From Stella humosa (GTDB taxonomy: Bacteria; Pseudomonadota; Alphaproteobacteria; ATCC43930; Allostellaceae): a stretch of DNA of 64,000 nucleotides. The notes below the pieces were generated by a model. The model saw nothing but the letters and a program-made list of their open reading frames with translations. It ran no database searches and was not told the DNA's origin. The stretch lies in contig NZ_AP019700.1 of NCBI RefSeq assembly GCF_006738645.1, positions 1,934,001 to 1,998,000 of the forward strand. Direction: 5' to 3'. A program made the position numbers and the translations under genes. Position 1 is the first letter of the stretch, and each line of letters starts with the position of its first letter. Positions 53,449 through 61,662 of the stretch are shown here, piece after piece.

Positions 53449-54564
53449 TCAGGCGACGGATGGGGGGGGGCCTGCGATCACCGCATCCACCGGCCGGCGG
53501 GGCGAATAGGGGAGCAGGGGCCCCTGGCCGAAGCGCAGGACGATGTCGGGCCGCTTGCCCCGCATCCCGGCAAGTGCCGCCAGTTCCGGCCGCAAGGCTG
53601 GCACTTCGACCGGCTGGTTGATGAAGGCGTGCCGCAACCCCATCGCGGTGGCCTGCAACTGGAACCGCTGGCATGCCCGGCCGACGGCGACCCAGTGGGC
53701 GGGGTTGGCCCGCGCGCCGGCGAACACCGCGATCCCGGCGGACGAGCGGACCTGCCGGGCATATTTGTCGTTCTCCGAGCCAGCCGTTACCAGCCAGTCG
53801 AAGGCATGCGGCCCAAGCCAGGCGGGCAGGGTCGGGTTGCCGCTGGCCACGCTGTAGAGGCCGTCGCCGGCCTGCATGGCCTGGCGCGGGTTGAAGCGCA
53901 GCCAGGCCTTCAATTCCCGGAGAAAGCCCGGGTCGGCCATCTGGGCGCCGTTGCCGGCCACCACCAGGTCGCACACACGCTCCATCCGCGCGCGGTCGGC
54001 CAGCAGGACCAGATCGACCCCCGGCACCGCGGCAGCCGCAGCCAGGCGGTCGAGGTCGGCCGGGCTGACCGGGCGGCCGTCATACTCGGCGCGGGTCGAC
54101 TGCCGCGCCGGAATGGCGTCGAACAGGGGCGAGGCGGCGGCCCTGCCTGCCCCAGCGGAGAAGACGACCGATCCGCCGTCGGCAGCATCGAAGGCAATTG
54201 CGCCGGGGCGACCGCGCGCCGCCGAAGCCAGTGCCAGGTTCTCGGCCGCGCAGCCGAGGCTGACGAAAAGGTGGTGGTCGTCGGGATCGACCACGGGCGT
54301 CCGGCGCGACAGGTCCGGCAGGATCCGGATGGCGTCGCCATCGACGCGGAAGGTCCAGGGCTGCGTATTGTGGCCGCTGGCGGCCAGCGTTGCATACCGG
54401 ATGAGGTCGCGGGTGGCGGCCGGGTCGGGCAGCGGCGCTCGCCAACGGGCGACGGCGGTGGCGTAGTCCGCCGCCTGGTCCATCCGCCTGCCGGCGAACC
54501 AGGCGGCGCCGCCACCGAACGCGGCGAGCGTGGCGCCGCCGATAAGCATGTGCCGTCTGTTCAT
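53449..54564 (-). CDS. Acg-family FMN-binding oxidoreductase (nitroreductase-like), Tat-exported
   Basis: 371 residues. A Tat signal MNRRHMLIGGATLAAFGGGA (R-R then hydrophobic stretch) precedes the nitroreductase-like domain: LIRYATLAASGHNTQPWTFR, LFVSLGCAAENLALAS and AGIAVFAGARANPAHWVAVGRACQRFQLQATAMGLRHAFINQP. The latter is characteristic of Acg-type proteins, which in mycobacteria bind FMN but lack nitroreductase activity. A periplasmic flavoprotein is inferred. Second-half gene of the operon that begins with the TPR regulator. Confidence 0.88.
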   Translation of the reverse strand: MNRRHMLIGGATLAAFGGGAAWFAGRRMDQAADYATAVARWRAPLPDPAATRDLIRYATLAASGHNTQPWTFRVDGDAIRILPDLSRRTPVVDPDDHHLFVSLGCAAENLALASAARGRPGAIAFDAADGGSVVFSAGAGRAAASPLFDAIPARQSTRAEYDGRPVSPADLDRLAAAAAVPGVDLVLLADRARMERVCDLVVAGNGAQMADPGFLRELKAWLRFNPRQAMQAGDGLYSVASGNPTLPAWLGPHAFDWLVTAGSENDKYARQVRSSAGIAVFAGARANPAHWVAVGRACQRFQLQATAMGLRHAFINQPVEVPALRPELAALAGMRGKRPDIVLRFGQGPLLPYSPRRPVDAVIAGPPPSVA

Positions 54565-54647
54565 CGCTGTCCCTCGCCGCCCGATGATCGCACCTGGGCG
54601 GGTGGGCCGCCTTGATCTGGGTCATCGGGCGGCGGGCGGGCAAGGGG

Positions 54648-55304
54648 TCAGCGGCCGCCCGTTCCCGATGACCCGGCGGGGCGTCGGATGGCCCGCACCC
54701 GGCCGCTCTTCCCGCCGCCGCAGAAGAAGCGGTCGCCGCCATCGGCTTCGAGGCCCGAGACGCCCATGCCCGCCGGCATCTCGATCGCCGCCAGCACCGC
54801 GCCCGTCTCCGGGTCGATCCGGCGCACGTCGCTGTCCTCGCCTTCCCAGGTGCCGTGCCACAACGCGCCATCGACCCAGGTCACGCCGGTGACGACGCGG
54901 TCGGACTCGATGGTGCGCAGGATCGTGCCCGTCTCAGGGTCGACCTGGTGGATCTTGCGGCCGCGATGCTGGCCGACCCAGAGCGAGCCCTCGGCCCAGG
55001 CCATGCCCGAATCGCCGCCCTGGCCGGGTGCCGGGATCGAGGCCAGGACCTGGCCGCTCTCGGGGTCGATCTTCAGGATGCGATCCTCGGCGATCTGGAA
55101 CAGGTGCCGGCCGTCGAAGGCGGTGCCGGCATGGGCAGGCACGTCTATCGAGCGCGCTACCTGCCCGCCCGCTGGATCGAGCGCGTTCAGCCGGTCGCCG
55201 CTGGCGAACCAGACATGCTGCCCGTCGAAGGTCACCCCGTGAACCGCGTCGACGCCCGAAAAAGGGCCGTACTCGCGGAGGATTTCGGCTGCTGTCGTTT
55301 TCAT
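54648..55304 (-). CDS. YncE/glutaminyl-cyclase-like beta-propeller protein
   Basis: 218 residues from ATG (MKTTAAEIL). Repeated beta-propeller blades of about 40 residues: VHGVTFDGQHVWFASGD, GTAFDGRHLFQIAEDRILKI, SGMAWAEGSLWVGQHRGRKI, GVTWVDGALWHGTW, each followed by D-P-E-T/S-G. The pattern resembles glutamine cyclotransferase or YncE-type propellers. No signal peptide. It is 10 bases downstream of the TPR regulator, so it may sense or bind a ligand for the same pathway. Confidence 0.75.
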   Translation of the reverse strand: MKTTAAEILREYGPFSGVDAVHGVTFDGQHVWFASGDRLNALDPAGGQVARSIDVPAHAGTAFDGRHLFQIAEDRILKIDPESGQVLASIPAPGQGGDSGMAWAEGSLWVGQHRGRKIHQVDPETGTILRTIESDRVVTGVTWVDGALWHGTWEGEDSDVRRIDPETGAVLAAIEMPAGMGVSGLEADGGDRFFCGGGKSGRVRAIRRPAGSSGTGGR

Positions 55305-55314
55305 GCTGGCCACC

Positions 55315-56535
55315 CTATCCGCCGGGCAGGGGGCCTGGGAGTAACAAGGTTGTCGTGAATCCCGGCACGGGCGGGGTCACCCAGCGGCGTGCCCGGCCAT
55401 GGCCAAATGCCTGTGCCTTGCCGGCGGCCGCCAGTTCGTCGAGCGCGCGTTGCACCGTCCGCTGGCTGGTGCCCAGCGCCAGGGCAAGTGCCGAACTCGA
55501 CCAGGCTTCCCCGTCGGCGAGAAAGGCCAGCACGCCGGCATGGGCTTCCTCGACCGGCCGGGCCAGCACGACGACTTCGCTGGCCCGCCGCGGCGCCAGG
55601 GCAAATCCCTGACTGGTCGCGCGCAGGGTGGCCTGGGCGCGCAAGGCGGCGCGCAGCCGGCCGATCTCCACGCGCAGGCGGGCGCGGTGGGATTCGTCGG
55701 CCACCTTTGCACCGAACGCCAGCCGCACCAGCCTGTCGCGTGACACGTCCCCCGGCCAGGCCTCCGCCAGCGCACGGGCGAGCGCGAACAGCACCGGGCG
55801 GGTGGCGAGCGAGACGACGACGCCCGCGTCGCGCACGACATGGCGGCAGGCGTCGACGACGAGCGCGTCCGATGCCAGGACGGCCTCGACCGCCGCCAGC
55901 AGCAGTGGGCGAGCCTGGCCGCCCGCGATCAGCCGGGCGGCCGGCCTGTGCAGGACGCTGGCGGCCGCCGCGACCTCGGCCGTCAGGGCAGGGATGTCGG
56001 CGTCCCGAGCCGCCTGGCCGGCCCGCTCCAGCGCCGCCCGCGCCGGACCGGTACGCAGGCGGCGCAGCGCGATGCCGGCCAGGACCATCTCGCGCGCGGC
56101 GAGCAGGGCCGGCGGCAAGGGCAGGGGGGCCGGCTCGCCCAGCCGCTCCTCGGCCGCGTCGAGACGGCCGATCAGCAGCAGGCGGCGGGCCTCGATATGC
56201 CGGGCTTGGGCGGCGTTCACGTGGTCGCCATGGGCCAGAAGGATCGCCCGGGCGGCGTCGAGCGCCCGGGCCGGCCAGCCAAGATCGCGCGAGACGAGCG
56301 CGATCTCGGCCTCGGCCACCACGCAGCGGGCCCGTGCCACCGCTTCCCTGGGCCCGAACGCCCGCGCGGCCCGCCGAAGCAGGACTTTGGCACGGGCGAG
56401 ATCGCCCAACTGCGCCATCGCGATGCCGCGCAAGGCCAGGGCTGGCGCATCGTCGCGCAGCGCCACCCGCTTCAGCGCCGCCAGCGGGTCGCCCGCGGCC
56501 AGCGCGCGGGCGGCCGCCGTGATCAGCGAGTCCAT
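55315..56535 (-). CDS. TPR-containing HTH transcriptional regulator
   Basis: 406 residues. The first 190 are helical repeats (LALRGIAMAQLGDLARAKVLLRRAARAFGP), TPR-like. The middle carries a winged-helix/BTAD-like segment (DRLVRLAFGAKVADESHRARLRVEIGRLRAAL), resembling an OmpR-type wing. Near the C-terminus is a second HTH (WSSSALALALGTSQRTVQRALDELAAAG). It is divergent from the DUF899 gene and first in the minus-strand run, so it may control both. Confidence 0.7.
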   Translation of the reverse strand: MDSLITAAARALAAGDPLAALKRVALRDDAPALALRGIAMAQLGDLARAKVLLRRAARAFGPREAVARARCVVAEAEIALVSRDLGWPARALDAARAILLAHGDHVNAAQARHIEARRLLLIGRLDAAEERLGEPAPLPLPPALLAAREMVLAGIALRRLRTGPARAALERAGQAARDADIPALTAEVAAAASVLHRPAARLIAGGQARPLLLAAVEAVLASDALVVDACRHVVRDAGVVVSLATRPVLFALARALAEAWPGDVSRDRLVRLAFGAKVADESHRARLRVEIGRLRAALRAQATLRATSQGFALAPRRASEVVVLARPVEEAHAGVLAFLADGEAWSSSALALALGTSQRTVQRALDELAAAGKAQAFGHGRARRWVTPPVPGFTTTLLLPGPLPGG

Positions 56536-56621
56536 CGCAATCCCGCCAAACTTGTCACTCCCACCGGCCTGCGCCCGCGCACCAATCTATGCCGCGACGA
56601 CCACCGACAATGGAGCGCCAG

Positions 56622-57401
56622 ATGATCGCCAGCGACAAGACCGGCACCCGCGAAGAATGGATGGCAGCGCGCATCGACCTGCTGCAGGCCGAGAAGGAAT
56701 GGACCCGCCAGGGCGACGAACTGGCCCGCCGGCGCCAGGCACTGCCCTGGGTGCGCATCGACAAGGCCTACCGGTTCGACACCGAGGATGGCGACGCTAC
56801 GCTGCGGGACCTCTTCCGCGGCCGCTCGCAGCTTCTCGTCTATCACTTCATGTTCGGGCCGGACTACACGGCCGGCTGCCCGTCCTGTTCGATGATCGCC
56901 GACGGCTTCAACGGGTTGGAGGTGCACCTGGCCAACCATGACGTGATGCTCTGGGCGGTCTCGCGGGCCCCGCTGGCGAAGCTCCAGGCCTTCAAGCGCC
57001 GCATGGGCTGGACCTTTCCCTGGGCATCGGCGTCCGCGGGTGACTTCAATGCGGACTTCAACGTCTGGTTCACCCCCGACCAGCAACGCCTGGGGGCGGT
57101 CGACTACAACTACCGCCGCGAGGCGGGGTTCGCGTGGCGCGCAGGCGAGGAAGGCGGCGGCAGCGGGGCGGAGGCCCGGATCGCGGCCATGTGCGGCACC
57201 GACACCGCCACCTTCCAGCGCGACCGGCCGGGGATGAGCGCGTTCGCGCTGGAGGACGGCGTCGTCCACCACACCTATTCCGCCTATGCCCGCGGGCTGG
57301 ACGGGTTGTGGGGCGCCTACCAGTGGCTCGATCGCGCGCCCAGGGGACGCAACGAGACGGGCGTCTGGTGGCGCCGCCACGACGAGTATGGTCGTGACTG
57401 A
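56622..57401 (+). CDS. DUF899 thioredoxin-like protein
   Basis: 259 residues from the Met at MIASDKTG, which has GGAG upstream. DUF899 signature: EEWMAARIDLLQAEKEWTR, RRRQALPWVRIDKAYRF, LVYHFMFGPDYTAGCPSCSMIADGF (with a CPSC thioredoxin-like motif) and SRAPLAKLQAFKRRMGWTFPW. Family members are predicted thiol oxidoreductases of unknown target. Two in-frame ATGs upstream (56589, 56610) are alternatives. Confidence 0.88.
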   Translation: MIASDKTGTREEWMAARIDLLQAEKEWTRQGDELARRRQALPWVRIDKAYRFDTEDGDATLRDLFRGRSQLLVYHFMFGPDYTAGCPSCSMIADGFNGLEVHLANHDVMLWAVSRAPLAKLQAFKRRMGWTFPWASASAGDFNADFNVWFTPDQQRLGAVDYNYRREAGFAWRAGEEGGGSGAEARIAAMCGTDTATFQRDRPGMSAFALEDGVVHHTYSAYARGLDGLWGAYQWLDRAPRGRNETGVWWRRHDEYGRD

Positions 57402-57657
57402 GCGGATGCTTGCAACCGCGGAGGGGCTGTCGCTGGCGGCGGCACCCCTCTTCGCCGGCATGGCGGTGCTGGCAGCCGTGGCCGGCGACGGTCGGCCGGA
57501 TGCGATCTGCGGGGCATCGCCGGCCGGGTTCTGGCTCGCCGGAATGGTGCCGATGTACCTGCTGATGAGCGCGGTCCACCTGGCTCCCTGGATGCGCCGA
57601 TACGGCCGGCCCGCGGCTACCGCGCGAACCGGCGGGCACCCGCCACGCACAGGATGA
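57394..57657 (+). CDS. Small two-helix membrane protein
   Basis: 87 residues from GTG, overlapping the DUF899 stop by 8 bases. Two membrane helices (LSLAAAPLFAGMAVLAAVAG and FWLAGMVPMYLLMSAVHLAPW) with an Arg-rich tail. Small membrane ORFs of this type are often seen just after DUF899 genes; function unknown. The last 41 bases overlap the converging exporter gene. Confidence 0.65.
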   Translation: MTERMLATAEGLSLAAAPLFAGMAVLAAVAGDGRPDAICGASPAGFWLAGMVPMYLLMSAVHLAPWMRRYGRPAATARTGGHPPRTG

Positions 57658-58480
57658 CGGCGGCGGTGACGGCCAGCATCGAACCGCTCACCGCCTCGTC
57701 CAGCAAGGTTGCCGCCAGCACCAGCCCGAGGAAGGGCTGGAGCAGCTGGAGCTGGCCGACCGCCGCGATGCCGCCCTGGGCCAGGCCGCGATACCAGAAG
57801 ACGAAGCCGATCAGCATGCTGAAGAGCGATACGTAGCCAAGGCCGATCCAGGCGGGCCGGCCGACCGCAGCCAGCGACCCCGGCAGCAGCAGCAGGGCGG
57901 CCGGGGCCATGGCCGGCAGCGACAGGACGAGCGCCCACGAGATCACCTGCCAGCCGCCGAGGTGCCGCGACAGGCGGGCGCCTTCGGCATAGCCCAGGCC
58001 GCAGACGATGATGGCGGCCAGCATCAGGGCATCGCCGATGGGGGCGGCCGACAGACCCTGGGTCACGGCGAAGCCGGCCACCAGGGCACTGCCGAGGCCC
58101 GAGAACAGCCAGAACGCGGGCCGAGGCCGCTCGCCACCGCGCAGCACGCCGAAGGTGGCCGTCGCCAGCGGCAGCAAGCCAATGAAGACCATGGAATGGG
58201 CCGACGTGACGTGCCGCAGCGCCAGCGCCGTCAGCAGCGGGAAGCCGACGACGACGCCAAGGGCGACGATGACGAGCGGTCCGAGATCGGCGCGGGCCGG
58301 CCGCTTCTCGCGGAAACCCAGCAGCAGGCCAAGCCCCAGCACCCCGGCGATCGCGGCCCGCGCGACGGTCAGGAAGACCGGGTCGAAGTCCATCACCGCC
58401 ACCCGCGTCGCCGGCAGCGAGCCGCTGAAGATCGCCATGCCGATGAACCCGTTGACCCAGCCGCTCGCCATCCTGTCCAT
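57617..58480 (-). CDS. DMT-superfamily exporter (EamA domains)
   Basis: 287 residues from MDRMASGW with GGAAAGGA upstream. Ten membrane helices in two EamA repeats: FIGMAIFSGSLPATRVAVMDFDPVFLTVARAAIAG in the first and PAWIGLGYVSLFSMLIGFVFWYRGLAQGGIAAVGQLQLLQPFLGLV in the second. Likely a metabolite or amine exporter. It is divergent from a MocR regulator with an operator-like repeat between, so the exporter is probably its target. Confidence 0.9.
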   Translation of the reverse strand: MDRMASGWVNGFIGMAIFSGSLPATRVAVMDFDPVFLTVARAAIAGVLGLGLLLGFREKRPARADLGPLVIVALGVVVGFPLLTALALRHVTSAHSMVFIGLLPLATATFGVLRGGERPRPAFWLFSGLGSALVAGFAVTQGLSAAPIGDALMLAAIIVCGLGYAEGARLSRHLGGWQVISWALVLSLPAMAPAALLLLPGSLAAVGRPAWIGLGYVSLFSMLIGFVFWYRGLAQGGIAAVGQLQLLQPFLGLVLAATLLDEAVSGSMLAVTAAVILCVAGARRFAR

Positions 58481-58547
58481 GCCGTCCTTTCCCGTTGGCG
58501 CTCGCGTTATCGGCCCGATTGGCTGGCCATTCCAGGCACGCTGCAAT

Positions 58548-58565
58548 ACAGTTCAGCCGAACTGT
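58548..58565. promoter_or_regulatory. Inverted repeat, likely MocR operator
   Basis: ACAGTTC-AGCC-GAACTGT: two perfect 7-base arms around 4 bases, ending one base before the ATG of the MocR gene and 68 bases from the exporter start. Position and symmetry suggest binding by the MocR dimer to control both genes. Confidence 0.6.
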
Positions 58566-58566
58566 T

Positions 58567-60006
58567 ATGAATGCACAACCAGTACGGATTGAGGGGCCGG
58601 CATCGGGCGGGCGGCGCGGCGGCACCCGCGTCGCGGCCGCCATGGATGCCATCCGCCAGCGCATCGCCGCCCGCAGCCTGACGCCCGGCAGCAAGCTGCC
58701 GTCGATCCGGGCGCTGGCGGCGGCCATGGGCATGTCGACCTCGACCGTCGTCGACGCCTATGAGCGCCTCGCGGCCGATGGCGTCATCCGTTCGCAGCCG
58801 GGGTCCGGCTTCTATGTCGCGGGCAAGCCGGCGCCATTGTCGCTGGCGGAGATCGGGCCGCGTCTCGACCGCGGGATCGACCCGTTCTGGGTGTCGCGCC
58901 AGTCGCTGGAGGCGGGCGACGAGGTCCTGAAACCGGGCTGCGGCTGGCTGCCAGCCGCCTGGATGCCGGAAGCGGGACTGCGCCGCGCGCTGCGGACCCT
59001 GGCACGGGCCGACGACGCGGTCCTGGTGGATTACGGCACCCCGCTCGGCCTGCCGGTGCTGCGCCAGCTCCTGGCCCGACGGATGGGCGAGCGCGGCATC
59101 GCGGCCTCGCCCGAGCAGATCCTGCTGACCGAGTCCGGGACCCAGGCGCTCGACCTGCTATGCCGCTTCCTGATCGAGCCGGGCGACACGGTCCTGGTGG
59201 ACGACCCGTGCTACTTCAACTTCCACGCCTTGCTGCGGGCCCATCGCGCCAGCATCGTCGCCGTGCCGTACACCCCGTCGGGGCCGGACATCGAGCGCTT
59301 CGGCCAGGTGCTGGCCGCGCATCGGCCGCGCCTCTACCTCACCAATTCGGCCATCCACAACCCAACCGGCGCCGTCCTGTCGCCGGTCGTGGCCCACCGC
59401 ATCCTGAAGCTGGCGGAGCAGTTCGCCATGACCATCGTCGAGGACGACATCTTCGCCGACTTCGAGCATGTGCCGGAGCCACGTCTGGCCGCCTTCGACG
59501 GGCTGGATCGGGTCGTCCATGTCGGCAGCTTCTCCAAGACCTTGTCGGCCTCCGCGCGCTGCGGCTTCATTGCCGCGCGGCCAGACTGGGTGGAGGGGCT
59601 GATCGACCTCAAGATCGTGACCGCCTTCTCGGGCGGGCGCCTGGGCGCGGAGCTGGTGTCGGCCGTGCTGCGCGACGGCAGCTACCGCCGGCACATGGAC
59701 GGCTTGCGCCAGCGGCTGGCGGGCGCGATGGCCGCGACCAGCGCCCGCCTGAAGGCGATCGGCATCACCCCCTGGCTGGAGCCGCAGGCCGGCATGTTCC
59801 TGTGGTGCAGCCTGCCCGGCGGCATCGATGCCGCCGACATCGCCCGCGATGCGCTGGCCGAGGGCATCGTGCTGGCGCCGGGCAATGCCTTCAGCCTGTC
59901 GCAGTCGGCCAGCGGCTTCCTGCGTTTCAACGTCGCCCAGTCCCAGGACCCGCGCCTGTACGACGTGCTGCGCCGGGCCATCGCCCGGCGGGAACGGGGT
60001 CAGTAG
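58567..60006 (+). CDS. MocR/PdxR-type regulator (GntR HTH fused to aminotransferase fold)
   Basis: 479 residues. Winged-helix GntR domain at 20-90 (RIAARSLTPGSKLPSIRALAAAMGMSTSTVVDAYERLAADG). A short linker leads into a fold-type I aminotransferase domain with the PLP Lys in HVGSFSKTLSASARCGF, Asp/Tyr partners in IVEDDIFADFEH, and NPTGA. MocR proteins sense PLP or an aminated metabolite. It overlaps its converging neighbour by 7 bases. Divergent partner: DMT exporter. Confidence 0.93.
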   Translation: MNAQPVRIEGPASGGRRGGTRVAAAMDAIRQRIAARSLTPGSKLPSIRALAAAMGMSTSTVVDAYERLAADGVIRSQPGSGFYVAGKPAPLSLAEIGPRLDRGIDPFWVSRQSLEAGDEVLKPGCGWLPAAWMPEAGLRRALRTLARADDAVLVDYGTPLGLPVLRQLLARRMGERGIAASPEQILLTESGTQALDLLCRFLIEPGDTVLVDDPCYFNFHALLRAHRASIVAVPYTPSGPDIERFGQVLAAHRPRLYLTNSAIHNPTGAVLSPVVAHRILKLAEQFAMTIVEDDIFADFEHVPEPRLAAFDGLDRVVHVGSFSKTLSASARCGFIAARPDWVEGLIDLKIVTAFSGGRLGAELVSAVLRDGSYRRHMDGLRQRLAGAMAATSARLKAIGITPWLEPQAGMFLWCSLPGGIDAADIARDALAEGIVLAPGNAFSLSQSASGFLRFNVAQSQDPRLYDVLRRAIARRERGQ

Positions 60007-60608
60007 CCGACGGTGAAGCGCCGGCGGATGTGCTGCGGCCGCTCGATCTCGTCGGCCAGCGCCACGGCATAGTCTTCGAACGAGATGCGGCTGCCCCCTT
60101 CGCCGACCAAGAGTTGGTCGAGGCCGAGGCGGAACCGGCCCGTCCGCTCGCCGGGGATGAACATGGCCGAGGGCGACAGGAAGGTCCATGGCAGGGTCGG
60201 ATGGGCCTGCAGCCGTCGCAGGAAGGCGAGGCCGGCGGTCGCCTCGGCCTTGTAGGCCGCGGGAAACTCCGGCGTCTCGACCAGCACCCGGCCCGGCGCC
60301 ACCTCCAGGCTGCCGGCGCCGCCGACGACGAGGTAGCGGGGAACGCCCGCTTCCTCGACGGCGGCGATCAGTTTCTCCGGGTCGCTGGCGGTGAAGTGGA
60401 TGGCGCTCACCGCCGCATCGTGTCCCTTCAGCAGGGCCGCCAGCGCCGCCGCGTCGGCCGCATCGCCGGCGACCGGCACGACATGGGGCAGCGGGGCGAT
60501 CCGGCCGGGGTCGCGGGCGATCGCGGTCACGGAATGGCCGCGGGCGGAGAGTTCGGCGGTGATGCGCGAGCCGGCCTGGCCGGATGCGCCGACGATGGCG
60601 ATCTTCAT
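60000..60608 (-). CDS. NAD(P)-binding oxidoreductase (atypical SDR, YwnB-like)
   Basis: 202 residues: MKIAIVGASGQAGSRITAEL is the Rossmann motif, followed by GHSVTAIARDPGRIA and RYLVVGGAGSLEV. The C-terminal part (TFLSPSAMFIPGERTGRFRLG) matches NmrA/YwnB-like proteins, which bind NAD(P)H and often act as redox sensors or flavin-independent reductases. It follows the MBL-fold gene on the same strand; both are probably controlled by the divergent LysR. Confidence 0.9.
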   Translation of the reverse strand: MKIAIVGASGQAGSRITAELSARGHSVTAIARDPGRIAPLPHVVPVAGDAADAAALAALLKGHDAAVSAIHFTASDPEKLIAAVEEAGVPRYLVVGGAGSLEVAPGRVLVETPEFPAAYKAEATAGLAFLRRLQAHPTLPWTFLSPSAMFIPGERTGRFRLGLDQLLVGEGGSRISFEDYAVALADEIERPQHIRRRFTVGY

Positions 60609-60655
60609 GTCCTGTGTCCTCGTTCTGGAAAGTCCGGGCTCGTCCGCTCCGGGCG

Positions 60656-61555
60656 TCAGCCCCAGCGCATCTCGCCCTTGGCGACCTTGGCGCCGATCTC
60701 GAGCGAGACCGGCATCGCCGCATCGGGATAGCGCTGGCGCATGGCCGCGATCAGGGCGGCGGCGTCGGTCGCCTTGGCCGCCTCCTGCTCGAACGCCACG
60801 AGATAGCCGCGCGTGAACGCCACACCCGTCATGTCGGTCGGCCAGCCGGCGACCATGTGGCCCGGCACGACGATGCGGGGCTTGCGTGCGGCGATGCCGT
60901 CCAGCGCCTGGAGCCAGGCGCCGCGCTCGGCCGCGGTGGCCGTATCGGCCACCCACGGGTACATCCCGCCGAACACGAGCACGCCCCCGAACACCGCCTG
61001 GAGCGACGGCACCCACAGGTAGCGCCCGCGGTCGTTGGTGCCGGGCGTCTCGACGATCTCCAACCGCTGGCCGTCGACGAACAGCGCGTCTGCCGTCGAG
61101 GCGGTCGGGAATACGAGCTCGTCGACCGACTGCGGGCCGTTGGCGCCGAGCTTGCCGGCCCAGGCCTTAACCTTGCCGGCGGCCTTGCGCCGCATCAGTT
61201 CCACGGTCTGTGGCGCGGCCAGGATCTGCGCCGCGGGGAACGCTTTCCGGATCGGCACGAGGCTGAAATAGAAGTCGGGGTCATTGGCACTGACATAGAC
61301 GGTGGCCAGCCGCTTGCCCGACTGGCGGATGGCCTCGACCACCGCGGCCCCGTCGGAATAGGTGAAGCCGGCGTCGATCAGGATGGCCTCGGTCGCCCCG
61401 GTGAGCAGGACGGGCGCCCGCAGGAAGCCTGCCTCCGACGTGGGAAAGGCCGTCCAGGCCAGCGGCGTGTCCGCGCGGGCGATGCCGGCCGATGCCAGCG
61501 GCAGGGCAGCGGCGCCGGCCGCGATCGTCGTCAGCAGCGTACGTCTGGTCAGCAT
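60656..61555 (-). CDS. Exported MBL-fold protein with degenerate metal motif
   Basis: 299 residues. A Tat-like signal MLTRRTLLTTIAAGAAALPL precedes an MBL fold (APVLLTGATEAILIDAGFTY). Where active MBL enzymes have H-x-H-x-D-H, this protein has VSANDPDFYFSL: the two first His and the last His are absent, Asp kept. GHMVAGW later retains one His. Metal binding is therefore doubtful, or only one site is used. It is adjacent to the SDR gene and divergent from a LysR. Confidence 0.8.
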   Translation of the reverse strand: MLTRRTLLTTIAAGAAALPLASAGIARADTPLAWTAFPTSEAGFLRAPVLLTGATEAILIDAGFTYSDGAAVVEAIRQSGKRLATVYVSANDPDFYFSLVPIRKAFPAAQILAAPQTVELMRRKAAGKVKAWAGKLGANGPQSVDELVFPTASTADALFVDGQRLEIVETPGTNDRGRYLWVPSLQAVFGGVLVFGGMYPWVADTATAAERGAWLQALDGIAARKPRIVVPGHMVAGWPTDMTGVAFTRGYLVAFEQEAAKATDAAALIAAMRQRYPDAAMPVSLEIGAKVAKGEMRWG

Positions 61556-61618
61556 CTGGGCGGTCCTTCCGTGGTCATCCGTCGACCGGGAAGATGGCAT
61601 TCGCCGGTGGTCGCGATA

Positions 61619-61643
61619 AGATTGACAGTACGAACAGATTGTC
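61619..61643. repeat. Near-identical 8-base direct repeat in the LysR/MBL intergenic region
   Basis: AGATTGAC (61619-61626) and AGATTGTC (61636-61643), 17 bases apart, 20-40 bases before the LysR start. A candidate site for the divergent LysR regulator. Confidence 0.35.
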
Positions 61644-61662
61644 GCCTTGCAGCGCACAACCT

